Positions 41,525 to 51,257 of a stretch of DNA of 64,000 nucleotides are shown in pieces. The number at the start of each line of letters is the position of its first letter. The stretch's first letter is position 1. The notes below the pieces were generated by a model. That model had not been told where the DNA came from and did not search any database. It worked only from the letters and a program-made list of their open reading frames with translations. The position numbers were made by a program, and so were the translations under genes. Source of the DNA: Paramoeba atlantica (Eukaryota; Discosea); the NCBI GenBank assembly GCA_977017575.1, contig CDRNVI010000009.1, positions 62,001-126,000 on the forward strand, written 5' to 3'.

Positions 41525-44005
41525 TTAAAACTCCCGTCGATCCCTCTCTTTTGTGTCAAGATATTCTAAACGAGATGGCGCAGCTCCGCTTTTCGGAGGT
41601 TCCAAATGTTTTTGGATGCTTTCTCCAAAGGCATATCGAGACCGTATCTCTTCACTCGGAGGGGCTGGGCTTGCATTCCATCCCTTTGCCTCACAAGGGC
41701 GTACCCCTGAGGAGACGGTAGTGGTCGGAGACAATGGACAATAAGAAGTCTTTTTCTCCACTTCAGTGTGAGAAGACGAAGTCTTTTCTGCTGACCCACG
41801 AGATGACTTCGTGACCCATTCCTCCACAGGCCGAGGGGGACTTTCCGAGGAGTCCTCTCCCTCCTCGCTCTCCTTCTTCTCTCCCCTCCCATTCCTTTGC
41901 TTTATGTTTTCTACCCCTTCCTTGTTGGGGTTTCCTTTTTTTCGTTTCTTTCCGGGACCAAAAAAGGGAGCTAAGGGGGTAGGCGATTGGTTTCCGCTCT
42001 CCCTGTCCCCTGTTGTGAAAAACGAAAACAGTTCACACAACTCTGAACGGGAAACGATTTTCGCCGTCGGGGTGGCCACAGGCTCCGAGCAGGGGAGAAC
42101 CTGCAGGAGATCCGCCAGGGGCCGGGCCAGGGGGTATTTCTCCCGTAATAGCAAAGTCGATTCCTCGACTTCTCCTACAGGAATTCGAGTAGAACTTGAT
42201 TTGTTTTTATTTGACGACAAAACAGAGGAAGACGAGGAACTTTTTCCGTCTTTTCGACCCCCTCCTTGGAGCGCGATTAAATAACGCGCAGAGCGGTACT
42301 CCGGGGCTTTGGAGTTTCTCCCCTGTTGTTGTTTTCGTTTCTCCACCGCCTCTTTCGGCTGGCTTTCTATTTTTTGTGGGAGTTTGAAAACCTCCTCGAG
42401 GGCACGAGGCAGGAGCCGGGGCGAGAGCTCCGGGAAATTCGCCTCGAGGGAGTATAAAAAATATTTCAGTTTGCTCTCAAAGGTTTTCTTCCATGTAGTG
42501 AAGGAGAGCAGCGCACGCTCGGAACAGGTCCCGAGGAGCACAAAGTGCTCATATTCCGATAGGAAGTGAATCGGGGAGAGGAGAGATCCCCAAGGGTGTT
42601 GTTGTTGTTGTTTGGGGTTTCCCGAGGACATAGAGGGTGGGGGTTCGTTCAGCAGACGATGCGCTCGGTGAATTTCTTCATAGATCACATGTAACGTACA
42701 AAGGGTGACATTGTAGGCACTGTTGGTGTAGCCTGGAGCGGGGTTGTTAATTCGTAAAATGTCAGAGCACTCAGGAGCAGGGGAGCTCGTACTGGAAGGG
42801 GAACCTAATTCAGACAATAAGGACTCTGTAGGAGAGTTCTCGAACCCTTCGGGACCCTGCTCACAGGGTTCCTCGCTTGCAAGCACATCCAATTCTACTC
42901 TTTTCATCTCTTCTTTTTCCCTTTTGTCTTTTGGCAAAGCGTTGAGGAGTTGGATCGCAGGTTGCAGAGGAAATCCACGTTTTTCAATGTTGAAATAGGC
43001 CTCATAAAAGGTAAAAAATGCCATCACAGCCTCCGTGAGGGACGAAAATGGCTTACGCGAACATTGGAGAAGAAACAGATGTGCCACCAGAATCGTCCAC
43101 GCCACACCTCCGAGATAGCAAAACACATTCCCATACACCCCTCGGGCATGCGCCCAGCATTTAATCAACCGAACGGTATCCACGAAAAGCGAAAGCGGGC
43201 GTAAAACCATTGAACTCTTTTCTTCTTCTCTCATGACCCCCTTCGACCCATTTCCCCCCGCAGGAGATTCCCCATTTGGATTTAGAGAAAGCCCGAGCCA
43301 TTGTCGCAATGTTAACGCGACCCGTAGTCCCTGGGCACTGCGAAACCCACGGTCTCGCGGGACATATTTATACCGAGATAACGGACCTAACAACTCAGGG
43401 TAATCCGGAGGGTAGGAGGTTCGGTACGCCGCGAAACTAAGATCTACTTCGATGCCAAAGTAGGTCATACTCAGCAGCGGAACAGCCGCGTGGATGGGAA
43501 AAATATGATCAAAACGGTGCCGGGCAAGAAAACCCGGAAGACCGTGAAAAAAGTCACCCAGCGTCGTGTGGGCGGGAACCAGCAGAAGCGCATCAACATC
43601 ACTGCTCTCGGTGAGCGTTCCTAACGCCGCGGAGCCAAATAACTCAATTTTGTACCATAATGGAGGTGAGCAGGCGTTGTTGTTTTTTCGCTTTTTATTT
43701 CCTGTCTCTTGTTGTTGGATTTCCTCTGAAACACGTGATTCATTTTTAAGTGTTCTATACTCTAACTGTTGATCCATATTTTTATCGGTCTGACCAGGAG
43801 CATAGAAATTATTTTGCGAGGCCCAATCCGCGAACCACTCCTGGGTGGCTTGTGTGAGTCGGTGATGGATGTCACGTACTTTTTGGGAAATATCATGAAA
43901 CGCAATGCGTCGCGCGGAGAGGTAATGTTCCGGAGAGGAGATCGAAAGGGGAGTGGACAAGGAGGGGTCCAAGAAAGGGGGTAGGAGGGAGGGGGGAGGG
44001 GTCAT
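41525..44005 (-). CDS. Nuclear poly(A) polymerase
   Basis: An 826-residue intronless gene from the ATG at 44005. The catalytic core has IELFGSAALGTLTESSDVDA with D136 and D138, and GIEVDLSFA with D188, the nucleotidyltransferase triad. The central domain RLIKCWAHARGVYGNVFCYL (279-298) and LGGVAWTILVAHLFLLQ match canonical PAPs. YNVTLCTLHVIYEEIHRAH and WGSLLSPIHFLSEYEHFVLL correspond to the RNA-binding domain. It adds poly(A) tails to mRNA in the nucleus. An acidic insert (about 350-420) and a long Ser/Lys-rich C-terminus, about 250 residues, are extras. It lies head to tail with bL21m and the next upstream gene. Confidence 0.95.
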   Translation of the reverse strand: MTPPPSLLPPFLDPSLSTPLSISSPEHYLSARRIAFHDISQKVRDIHHRLTQATQEWFADWASQNNFYAPGQTDKNMDQQLEYRTLKNESRVSEEIQQQETGNKKRKNNNACSPPLWYKIELFGSAALGTLTESSDVDALLLVPAHTTLGDFFHGLPGFLARHRFDHIFPIHAAVPLLSMTYFGIEVDLSFAAYRTSYPPDYPELLGPLSRYKYVPRDRGFRSAQGLRVALTLRQWLGLSLNPNGESPAGGNGSKGVMREEEKSSMVLRPLSLFVDTVRLIKCWAHARGVYGNVFCYLGGVAWTILVAHLFLLQCSRKPFSSLTEAVMAFFTFYEAYFNIEKRGFPLQPAIQLLNALPKDKREKEEMKRVELDVLASEEPCEQGPEGFENSPTESLLSELGSPSSTSSPAPECSDILRINNPAPGYTNSAYNVTLCTLHVIYEEIHRAHRLLNEPPPSMSSGNPKQQQQHPWGSLLSPIHFLSEYEHFVLLGTCSERALLSFTTWKKTFESKLKYFLYSLEANFPELSPRLLPRALEEVFKLPQKIESQPKEAVEKRKQQQGRNSKAPEYRSARYLIALQGGGRKDGKSSSSSSVLSSNKNKSSSTRIPVGEVEESTLLLREKYPLARPLADLLQVLPCSEPVATPTAKIVSRSELCELFSFFTTGDRESGNQSPTPLAPFFGPGKKRKKGNPNKEGVENIKQRNGRGEKKESEEGEDSSESPPRPVEEWVTKSSRGSAEKTSSSHTEVEKKTSYCPLSPTTTVSSGVRPCEAKGWNASPAPPSEEIRSRYAFGESIQKHLEPPKSGAAPSRLEYLDTKERDRREF

Positions 44006-44113
44006 GGGTAAAGGAGAGGAGGGGAATTAGGACGCGTTATGATGAAAAAGTTACAAAACGCGCGTATGTTTGCTTTAGAGGGATTTCTTTTCCCCTTTTC
44101 TTCTCCCGAAGAA

Positions 44114-44140
44114 CTTCAAAAGATGGAAAGAAAAGAGTAC
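44114..44140 (-). promoter_or_regulatory. Candidate 3' splice acceptor upstream of poly(A) polymerase
   Basis: CTCTTTTCTTTCCATCTTTT followed by GAAG on the minus strand, about 110 nt before the ATG. Same reasoning as for bL21m. Confidence 0.35.
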
Positions 44141-44243
44141 ACCCCCTTTCATTAATAAAGATAAATAAAAAAATATTTTCACTTCCGGCTTTGAAAATTA
44201 CTTAAAAATTATCGAAAAATTATCATTCTATTGTTACTCCTCC

Positions 44244-44742
44244 ATGTCAGGTCGATCCTCTAAAAAGCGACCTCTTGATACATCCGGTGAAATAGTGAAG
44301 TACACTAGCATAGGCGGTCGTCCCTCATTGAAACGGATCGAAAAAAAGACCAAGTGGTTTACGAACCTTTTCCAACAGGGTGAAAATCACAATGAAATTG
44401 CTTCTACTTAGACTTTTGCAAAAGAGCACCTTTTCTCACTACGTAAATTGGAAGTGAACGTTAAATCTGCTAATGCAACACCAAAACTTTTATTGCCAAG
44501 TGGCATTGCACTAAGGATCAAGTAAACGCTACGATTAGTGCGTGGAAAAGGTTGCTATTATCAAAGATTCTCTCAGAGATTCTCAAAACAAAGCTACGGC
44601 ATGGGTACGTCGTCGAGAGCTTTTCTCGCACATAAATAATGATAGCATGGATGACTCCGAGGATGAGGAAACGTTAGACAACATTCCCGAAGATTTTGAC
44701 AACCAGTTGTCCGTTGGATTTGAAGCTTTCTGTGCAATATAG
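44244..44742 (+). other. Broken unrecognised frames
   Basis: MSGRSSKKRPLDTSGEIVKY opens 53 codons ending in TAG; the region after it stays open in pieces to 44742 (DDSEDEETLDNIPEDF). The pieces may be a decayed gene on the plus strand, perhaps transposon-borne. No domain recognised. Confidence 0.25.
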
Positions 44743-45059
44743 ATTCTGTGGGGAACAAATTGTGTTGGAGGTGTGAAAGGCTTATAAGGTTTTATCGGTG
44801 AGCGTTATTGTCTTGTTTTTTCCCTTCGTATGTAAGTATGTTTACTTCTGATCTTCTCTTATTGTGTTCACAAATAATGATAATAATAATAATGATAATC
44901 ACAGAAAAATTGCGGTGGTTGTATAACTACCGCTCTTCCCTCGATTATTGAAAAAAAAGTGAACAAAAACAGTGAAAATATAAAGGGGAACACAGTATTA
45001 TAATAGAAGAAAAAAATATAAAAGGGGGCTTCGGTGGTCCAAAATAGAAAAAAAAATTG

Positions 45060-45420
45060 AAAAAAATGGGCGGTCTAGGGGGGTCCAAGGGGGGGGGGCA
45101 TGGGGGGGTCCATGGGGGGGCATACGTCAAGAATTTTTTTTTGAATTTTTTGCTTTTCAAAATCGAGTGCAGGGAAGTGGTAGAGTAGGCCGCGGCGATA
45201 ATTCCCCCACCCCCTGGGGGTACCCCCCCTGGTATGCGCAGGAGGGGTCCGCCAAGGTCAAAATTTACGAATTTTTTGGGGTGACCAAAAAAATTTTTTT
45301 TGACCCAAAAAAAAGCAAAAATATTATTTTTCCAGAATCGACTCCTAAAACGTATTTTAAGAGTTTTGCACCTCAGCTACCATTCTACGCCGTTTTTTTC
45401 AACAGATTCGACTCCTGCCG
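45060..45420. repeat. Dispersed repeat with G-run cluster, copy 1
   Basis: A cluster of long G runs (45076-45119), then GTATGCGCAGGAGGGGTCCG CCAAGGTC and CTACGCCG. The same order (G runs with GGGTCCATG, CCGCCAAG, TTTCTACGCCG) recurs at 56010-56345. Confidence 0.55.
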
Positions 45421-45534
45421 CTACTGGTAAGGTATCAAAAACTTCCCAAATTCGCGGTAAAATTTCGCAATTTTTGTCGAAAAATCGAGGGTTTTCACCC
45501 AAAAAACTAGATTATTCATGATCTTTTCGTGATT

Positions 45535-45651
45535 TTTCTTTTTTAGGCTCTTCGTTAAGCGCGGTGGTAGTTTTCAACGAGAAGCGCGCAGCATGAGTGA
45601 CTTCTAAGTTGAAAACAACCACCGCGTTTGACGAAGAGCCTAAAAAAGAAA
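45535..45651. mobile_element. Foldback MITE (GCGGTGG family), copy 3
   Basis: Palindrome with ends TTCTTTTTTAGGCTCTTCGT and ACGAAGAGCCTAAAAAAGAA; the centre GAAGCGCGCAGCATGAGTGA is shared with copy 1. Confidence 0.8.
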
Positions 45652-45811
45652 AATTATTATTATCATTATTTATGAGAGGGGGTGTACTGATAAGAAAGAA
45701 TAGCGGATTACATCTACCACCCACCCTTACCCATTCCCAGGTAAAACAAGAAAGTGCCTTACTTTTTAAGAAAGAAAAAGTACCCCTTTCCCTCTTAAAG
45801 GGTTTCCCATC

Positions 45812-47215
45812 TCACCACTCCATCTTCGCCGGACTCTCCGGCACCACCATTACACCGTGAGAGAGTACCCCCACAGGCTTTCCTTTCCTCCCCCCGGAAC
45901 TCCCACCCCTTCGTGGGGTGTCATACCCCCCACGCGGGGAGTTCCCACAAAACAACGATAACGAGGAAGAAGGAGGAGGAGACAGCGATAAGGAGACGTT
46001 CTCTCTCCACCTTCTCTCTCCTTTATCTTTTTTATTTCCTTCTCCTTCCCCCTTTTCTTGATTCCTCTTTCCCCTTTTCGTATTGGGCGAAGGGGAGAGA
46101 GGAAACCCTCTTTGTGTCTCACCATAGAATCCATAGGCTGGATTTCTATCCCTTCCCGCGTCCTCTGTTTTAGTATTTTCATGTCGATACGCTTTCGGGT
46201 ACCGCTGGGTCCCGCTGGGGTAGCGAGGGGAGGGGGTTGCGGGGACCAGCACCTGGCTGCCCCGTTTAGCGTGGGGCTGAGCAGAAATCCCGCGCTTGGG
46301 GGTTTGTTGGCTTCCTGGGGTTTGCAACGGCCCCATTTCACCATACTCACGAGGGGAAGCTGAGTTTTGCGAAAAACAACGCAACATTTTGCTTTGCGTG
46401 TTTTGAGTGTATTTGATTAAACGTTTTTGAGGCGTTTGATGTGATTTTTCGTGGGTTTCTCCAAATAAGGAAGTTTTTGGAGTATTTGGACTTAAGGAAA
46501 CTTTTGGAGTATTTGGACTTAAATTTGTGGGGGGAGGGGGGAGAGAGGAGGGAGGAGAGGGAGAAAGGAAAGGGGTGGGAGCATGTGGAGAGGTCGGGTG
46601 GTGGGAGATGGCGGGTGGTGTAGGATTTGGAGAACTTTGGGAAGGTTTTTTGTGATTAACCTCTGTTTGGCGGCTATTAGATTTTTCTGCAATGGATTTC
46701 GTTGTGGTTGGAGAATAGGATGGTGTAGGAGTAGCAGCTGTTGTTTTTGTGCTAGAAATCGTTGCATTTATTTTCGGTTTGTTAGCGGCAGAATCTTGGA
46801 CTTCCTTTATTTTACTCTGCGAAGTATTGGCATTCGATGCATTTTCTGCTCGTACCCGACGCGTGATCAGATACACCCCTGTGTGCCGGCGTACTTTCTC
46901 CGCAAAAGTGCTCACATTGGGGTTTTCTAGTGGTCTATTTTTAGTGCTCTGAGAAACATCCTTTTGATTCGCGTTCTTTGCTTCACGACCGCGTTGTTGA
47001 GAAAGCGACGAATCTAGAAAACTACGTGCGAGATAATGCGCCGCTGTTTCCCCTTGATTTCGGAGCTGCATTGGGGCCACAGGTTGAAGGACGGAGACAG
47101 GGGAAGGGGCATTTTTTTGGGAAGTGGATTTTATCGACCCCTTCTTGCTGTTGGGTTGTGCAGTGGTCGAGGAAGTAGCTACCGGATGGGAGGCCTCATT
47201 GTTGGGCTCTTCCAT
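45812..47215 (-). CDS. Disordered Pro/Ser/Thr-rich protein, function unknown
   Basis: 467 codons from the ATG at 47215. The product is low complexity throughout: Ser/Thr/Pro-rich with many S/T-P pairs (NLSPNTPKVSLSPNTPKTSL), a lysine/arginine-rich stretch near residue 385, and the conserved-looking tail VVPESPAKMEW. No folded domain is visible. Length, codon continuity and position between two housekeeping genes on the same strand support a real gene. Repeated S/T-P sites suggest it may be regulated by proline-directed kinases, which is inference. Confidence 0.6.
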   Translation of the reverse strand: MEEPNNEASHPVATSSTTAQPNSKKGSIKSTSQKNAPSPVSVLQPVAPMQLRNQGETAAHYLARSFLDSSLSQQRGREAKNANQKDVSQSTKNRPLENPNVSTFAEKVRRHTGVYLITRRVRAENASNANTSQSKIKEVQDSAANKPKINATISSTKTTAATPTPSYSPTTTKSIAEKSNSRQTEVNHKKPSQSSPNPTPPAISHHPTSPHAPTPFLSPSPPSSLPPPPTNLSPNTPKVSLSPNTPKTSLFGETHEKSHQTPQKRLIKYTQNTQSKMLRCFSQNSASPREYGEMGPLQTPGSQQTPKRGISAQPHAKRGSQVLVPATPSPRYPSGTQRYPKAYRHENTKTEDAGRDRNPAYGFYGETQRGFPLSPSPNTKRGKRNQEKGEGEGNKKDKGERRWRENVSLSLSPPPSSSLSLFCGNSPRGGYDTPRRGGSSGGRKGKPVGVLSHGVMVVPESPAKMEW

Positions 47216-47534
47216 ATCGTCCTACTGGTGAACTGTATTTACAACCTTTTGTCTTCTGAAGACGAAGACAATGGATTACTGCCGGATGGCTCTATATTCC
47301 CAAGTCATAGTGCAGAAGAAAAAAGGCACTAAATTAGAAGAAAAAACGTTAAGAGGCGTAATCACTTGCTGGGTAGTGCCAACATATCAACCTTAAAAAC
47401 AATCTTGTTGTAAAGTATTTTGTTTGCATTTTCTTGATCTCTATAATTGTACTCACTCAAGCAGCCAAGGCAAGCAAGATTTTAAAATCTCATTCCAACA
47501 GCCGATATGTAAAATAAACCTGTACCGCAATTTT

Positions 47535-49220
47535 TTATGCTCCATCATTCGACGCCGCATCGCCATTCTCTCTAGACGCATCTTCGTTATTCTTTTCTGC
47601 CTCAGTAAAATCGTGCGTGGGTTCTTCACCATTTCCACTTTTTGCATCATCCGACACCTCTTTCTGACGTAAACCTTCTTCACAAGTTTTCTCTGAACGT
47701 TCCCTGTTTTCCGTATCCTTTTCCACATCATTGGAGGCTTCCCCTTCCCCTGTAGCCGATGGTTCCAAATCCTCTCGGTTGGCATAGTGCTGTAACTCTG
47801 TGAAACCCTCGTCCCGTAACGCATCCACATGCGCATTTACGAGATTCAGCGCAATCTCCGGGTAAGACCCCATCAACAACGCTACCCTAGGGTGTTCGGA
47901 ACCCATACGAATCAACTGCTCCAGCAACAGCGGCGACAACGGAACCCGCATCGCACTTGCACGAAGTAATCCATGAAACAGCATCCCTTCGGAATCCACC
48001 ATATCCTGAACCAACCGTTCCGCCTCCTCCTGCGTCTCCGGCATGGACATAAATTCCACCCCAAGACCATCTTCTTCATCCTCATCCTCATCTTCATCCC
48101 CCTCCTCCCCTTCTGCACCAAAAAACACACGCATCATTTCAGCGGCGTGCTCCTCCTCCTCCTCCTCCTCCTCACTTTCACCCCCCTCCCCTACTCCCCC
48201 CCTTCCCCTCCCTCCCCCCTCTCGATCCACATCCATACCCAACCCACCCCCCAGCATCGGAAGATCCGTTCCTCTACCAACAGGATCTGAATCCTCCCTT
48301 CCTCTTCTTCTCCTTCTCCTTACCCCCATCGGAGCTGAAGGATTCAAAGGGTCCATCATGTGACCCAAGGCCTCCATGTTGGTTTCATGGGGATAGGCAT
48401 CCCTTGGGTCACTACCACGACCCCTACCACCACAGCTCTCCCCCCGCAGTAGCCGCTGGAGGGCCCGATGGAGATTTCCCCCGGCGCGGTGTAACGCCTC
48501 CTCCGCGAGGAGTGCGGGGAATCCCATCTCGGTGAGTTGCGAGAGGTGGGCGTTGTGAGATGGGGGAGTGTGGGTAGGGGAGGGGGTAGCCGTACTAGTA
48601 CCCGAATGACTTGTATTCGTGGTACTTGTATTCGAAGTACCCGTACTTGTATTCGAATGACTTGTATTCGTATTCGTAATACTTGTATTTGTATTTGAAG
48701 TACCCGTATTCGAATTCGAAGTACCCGTACTTGTATTCGAAGTACCCGTACTTGTATTCGAAGTACCCGTATTCGAATTTAGATTTAGATTTCGATGTGT
48801 AGGATTTGTAGCATTGGAGGCTTGTGATCCCGCCGTTACGGGAGCCATGCTAATGTAGGGGATAGCATGGGAGGCCTCTGTGGGGGGTTGTGAGAGTGTA
48901 GAGACATCTCCATTTGGGGTAGAGGTGGAGGGAGAAGAGGGTGAAAGGGTGGGTGGGGGTTTGTTGTTTATGGAGGTAGATGGGGTTTTCGGAAGAGGCT
49001 TTCCGACGGCGACCAGGGTGTCGTTTTCGGAGAGCCCGGCTTGGAGGATGGTGTGGTGGGGTTTCAGCACGGTGCCTTTGAAACAGAGTTTTAGAGAGGC
49101 CTCTTCAAGGGAGGCTTTTGCGGCGACAAGGGATTGGACGGTACGGATGGTGTCGCTGAGCGGGTCTTGAAGCTCAATGTAATCAAGCTGGCCGGTGACC
49201 CGGCGAAACGCAAGTCGCAT
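47535..49220 (-). CDS. RAD23-like ubiquitin receptor (UBL-UBA protein)
   Basis: 561 residues from the ATG at 49220. Residues 1-75 form a ubiquitin-like domain (ELQDPLSDTIRTVQSLVAAK, LKLCFKGTVLKPHHTILQAG). A UBA domain follows at about residue 235 (LSQLTEMGFPALLAEEALHR, AGGNLHRALQRLLRG). LSPLLLEQLIRMGSEHPRVA and LLMGSYPEIALNLVNAH resemble the XPC-binding (STI1-like) domain. This order matches RAD23, which shuttles ubiquitinated proteins to the proteasome and stabilises XPC/Rad4; the second, C-terminal UBA is not seen, the C-terminus being acidic and disordered. Linkers are unusually long and contain NTSTGTS repeats and a poly-Glu run. Confidence 0.75.
   Translation of the reverse strand: MRLAFRRVTGQLDYIELQDPLSDTIRTVQSLVAAKASLEEASLKLCFKGTVLKPHHTILQAGLSENDTLVAVGKPLPKTPSTSINNKPPPTLSPSSPSTSTPNGDVSTLSQPPTEASHAIPYISMAPVTAGSQASNATNPTHRNLNLNSNTGTSNTSTGTSNTSTGTSNSNTGTSNTNTSITNTNTSHSNTSTGTSNTSTTNTSHSGTSTATPSPTHTPPSHNAHLSQLTEMGFPALLAEEALHRAGGNLHRALQRLLRGESCGGRGRGSDPRDAYPHETNMEALGHMMDPLNPSAPMGVRRRRRRGREDSDPVGRGTDLPMLGGGLGMDVDREGGGRGRGGVGEGGESEEEEEEEEHAAEMMRVFFGAEGEEGDEDEDEDEEDGLGVEFMSMPETQEEAERLVQDMVDSEGMLFHGLLRASAMRVPLSPLLLEQLIRMGSEHPRVALLMGSYPEIALNLVNAHVDALRDEGFTELQHYANREDLEPSATGEGEASNDVEKDTENRERSEKTCEEGLRQKEVSDDAKSGNGEEPTHDFTEAEKNNEDASRENGDAASNDGA
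48597..48776. repeat. 21-bp minisatellite in the RAD23-like gene
   Basis: Tandem ACTTGTATTCGAAGTACCCG units and variants encode the NTSTGTS linker between the UBL and UBA domains. Confidence 0.8.
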
Positions 49221-49327
49221 GAAGAAAAAAATACAGATGTAGATCAAAGTTTTAGGTTAAAGTTTTGCAGGTTGAGAAAAAAGCGAATAAATTAGAGTGA
49301 TATTTCATGAGCGCTGTAAGTCCCACA

Positions 49328-49437
49328 GAATTGTCAGTTTTTCAATTACTGTGACCCCCCCTTTATACTTCGCCCGTTTCGAGCAGTAACGAAGTATAAT
49401 GGGGGGAGGTCACAGTAATTGAAAAACTGACAATTCT
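49328..49437. repeat. Perfect-type hairpin with ACTGTGACCCCCC arms
   Basis: Arms 49328-49372 and 49390-49437 are almost fully complementary, with a 17-nt loop. The complementarity extends beyond the C-tract into AATTGTCAGTTTTTCAAT on both sides. It is the uninterrupted relative of the element at 1096. Confidence 0.78.
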
Positions 49438-49694
49438 ACGGGAATTGCTCATCCAGTTTTCCTGTCTTTTCTTTTATATCACCTTCCATTTCTAGAAGGG
49501 AAGACTTAGAACGTTCTTGTTTTCGTCTAAAAAAATTGAAAAAATGCGAAAATTAAAAAAAAATCATCCCCCCTTCGGGGGGGGGGGGGGGGCAAAAAAC
49601 GAAGTATAACGGGGGGGGTCTGACCAGCGAAGTATAAAGGAGGGGGGATAACAGTAACTAAAAATTGTACCAAAGATTATACTGTACCCTCCTA

Positions 49695-51257
49695 CAGTGG
49701 TGTTCAGCCTCTTTTACCCCCCCCCCCCTACAGGTCTTGTATTTTGTCCGATTTTGGAAATATTTGGTATAACACCGTTTTTCGACCCAATCGTTCCGAA
49801 TCCGAAGTCCTTTTCACTCGAGCGACCCTCTACCCCCCCTAGCCAGGTAGGGGTCAAAAAAGCTAATTGCGGCTTTTTTCGGGGCATTTTTTCGAATTTT
49901 TCGGATGAATATGAGTAGTAAAGTAGGTCAGAAGACGTGGAAAAAGAGTACAAAGTAATCTCTTTTTCATTTAGTCATATGCCCTTTGGCCTCCTTGACC
50001 AAAAGTAAACGTTTACGATAGTTCCGGAAGATATTCTTAAACGTTTCCGGTTGATCTTCGGAAAAAAACGAAAAGTTTCAATGATGGACTCCGAAGTTGA
50101 GTCCTGTTTCGGGGTTTCAGCACATCCTTTACGCGGCGAGACATCGCTGCCCACGCCGTTTCAACGGGGTTTAAATCAGGGGAGAGAGGGGGGAAGTCAA
50201 GACGACGTTTCAGATACTTTTTTTTAACAATCGAGTGGGTGGGGGCGTTGTCCATTTGTAGGATGGGCTTCCGGTGCGAACGAAAAAAACTGGCCATGCC
50301 ACTTTCTTCAAAAGCCAGTAAAATCTGTTCGGAGTTAACAGAAGCACCCTGTTCTCCCTCAAAGATGAAGAAGAACAGACCGTAGTTATAGGAATACCCC
50401 ATCCACACCATTATCCCTCTCCCCCCAAAATGTTTTCCCCGCCGGTCCGATTGCCTCAGACACCTCGGTGCTCGCTTGCGACCGACGTAAAAATCGGTGT
50501 TTGACCCCGCACAGCACCTGAACAGTTTTTCGTCGGTAAAAACAATGTTCAGGTAGTCAGCGTCACTCCACTTAAGCATGTCCTTCACATACTTAAGAGG
50601 GAGTTGAATGTGACGCGGTTTGAGACCAAGGTCTTTGGCCTTGCGAAGGCGCCCATAGCCCTTAAAATTAAGAGCTCGCCGGACACTACTCAGGGAGCTT
50701 CCGTGATTGCTTCGCACCTCGCGATGCACGACAGAGAACGTAGGACAACCCTCCACGGTATCCTTCGACACTCTCCGGCACGCAGAAACACATGCTTCAA
50801 CGTACCTTTGTGTAAGGACCGTACGCACCCCCTCGCGAGGTGGAGTACTGACATGCCCGTGCTCCTCATACTTCCGCACCCAATACTTTACAGTCCTGGG
50901 GGCAAGCTTATGGAGTTTTGCGACTGCCTTATAGGACTTAAGTCGCTCGTAATCGATTACGAGTGCCGTGCGCATCTCGGGGCGCACGCGGGAGGAAGGT
51001 AAACACAGAGGGCGGTGCCTCTTCGTCATGAATCACCAATAAATGTACCAATTTTGAAAAAAATGTACTCTGTGAAAAACAAATCGACTTTTTTGCAGTT
51101 TTTTTTTCCGGTTTAGGTATGATACAGGTGTCCACGTGTGAAAAGGACCTCGGATTCGGAACGATTGGGTCGAAAAACAGTCCCATACAAAATATTTCCA
51201 AAATCGGACAAATTACAAGACCTGTAGTGGGGGGGTAAAAGAGGCTGAACACTACTG
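49695..51257. mobile_element. Complete mariner-like element with about 130-bp inverted ends
   Basis: Left CAGTGGTGTTCAGCCTCTTT and right (reverse complement) CAGTAGTGTTCAGCCTCTTT begin inverted repeats that run for at least 125 bp, to GTCCTTTTCAC. TA flanks both sides (49693-49694 and 51258-51259). Length 1563 bp, with one transposase gene on the minus strand. A separate single right end lies at 58899-59062. Confidence 0.9.
50037..51029 (-). CDS. Mariner-like transposase with DD29E spacing
   Basis: 330 codons from 51029 (ATG). Helix-turn-helix at about residues 30-55 (SYKAVAKLHKLAPRTVKYWV). Catalytic residues are D166 in IVFTDEKLF, D260 in LQMDNAPTH and E290 in LSPDLNPVETAW; 29 residues separate the last two, against 34 in Tc1. 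The C-terminus after residue 310 appears shifted: another frame reads FSEDQPETFKNIFRNYRKRL, then VKEAKGHMTK and a stop near 49975, which looks like the normal family ending. The copy is therefore nearly intact but probably needs frame correction near 50060-50130. Confidence 0.85.
   Translation of the reverse strand: MTKRHRPLCLPSSRVRPEMRTALVIDYERLKSYKAVAKLHKLAPRTVKYWVRKYEEHGHVSTPPREGVRTVLTQRYVEACVSACRRVSKDTVEGCPTFSVVHREVRSNHGSSLSSVRRALNFKGYGRLRKAKDLGLKPRHIQLPLKYVKDMLKWSDADYLNIVFTDEKLFRCCAGSNTDFYVGRKRAPRCLRQSDRRGKHFGGRGIMVWMGYSYNYGLFFFIFEGEQGASVNSEQILLAFEESGMASFFRSHRKPILQMDNAPTHSIVKKKYLKRRLDFPPLSPDLNPVETAWAAMSRRVKDVLKPRNRTQLRSPSLKLFVFFRRSTGNV

Noticed and set aside
47973-48363. Plus-strand frames opposite the RAD23-like gene
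   Set aside because: They are shadows of the poly-Glu and Gly/Arg-rich coding sequence.
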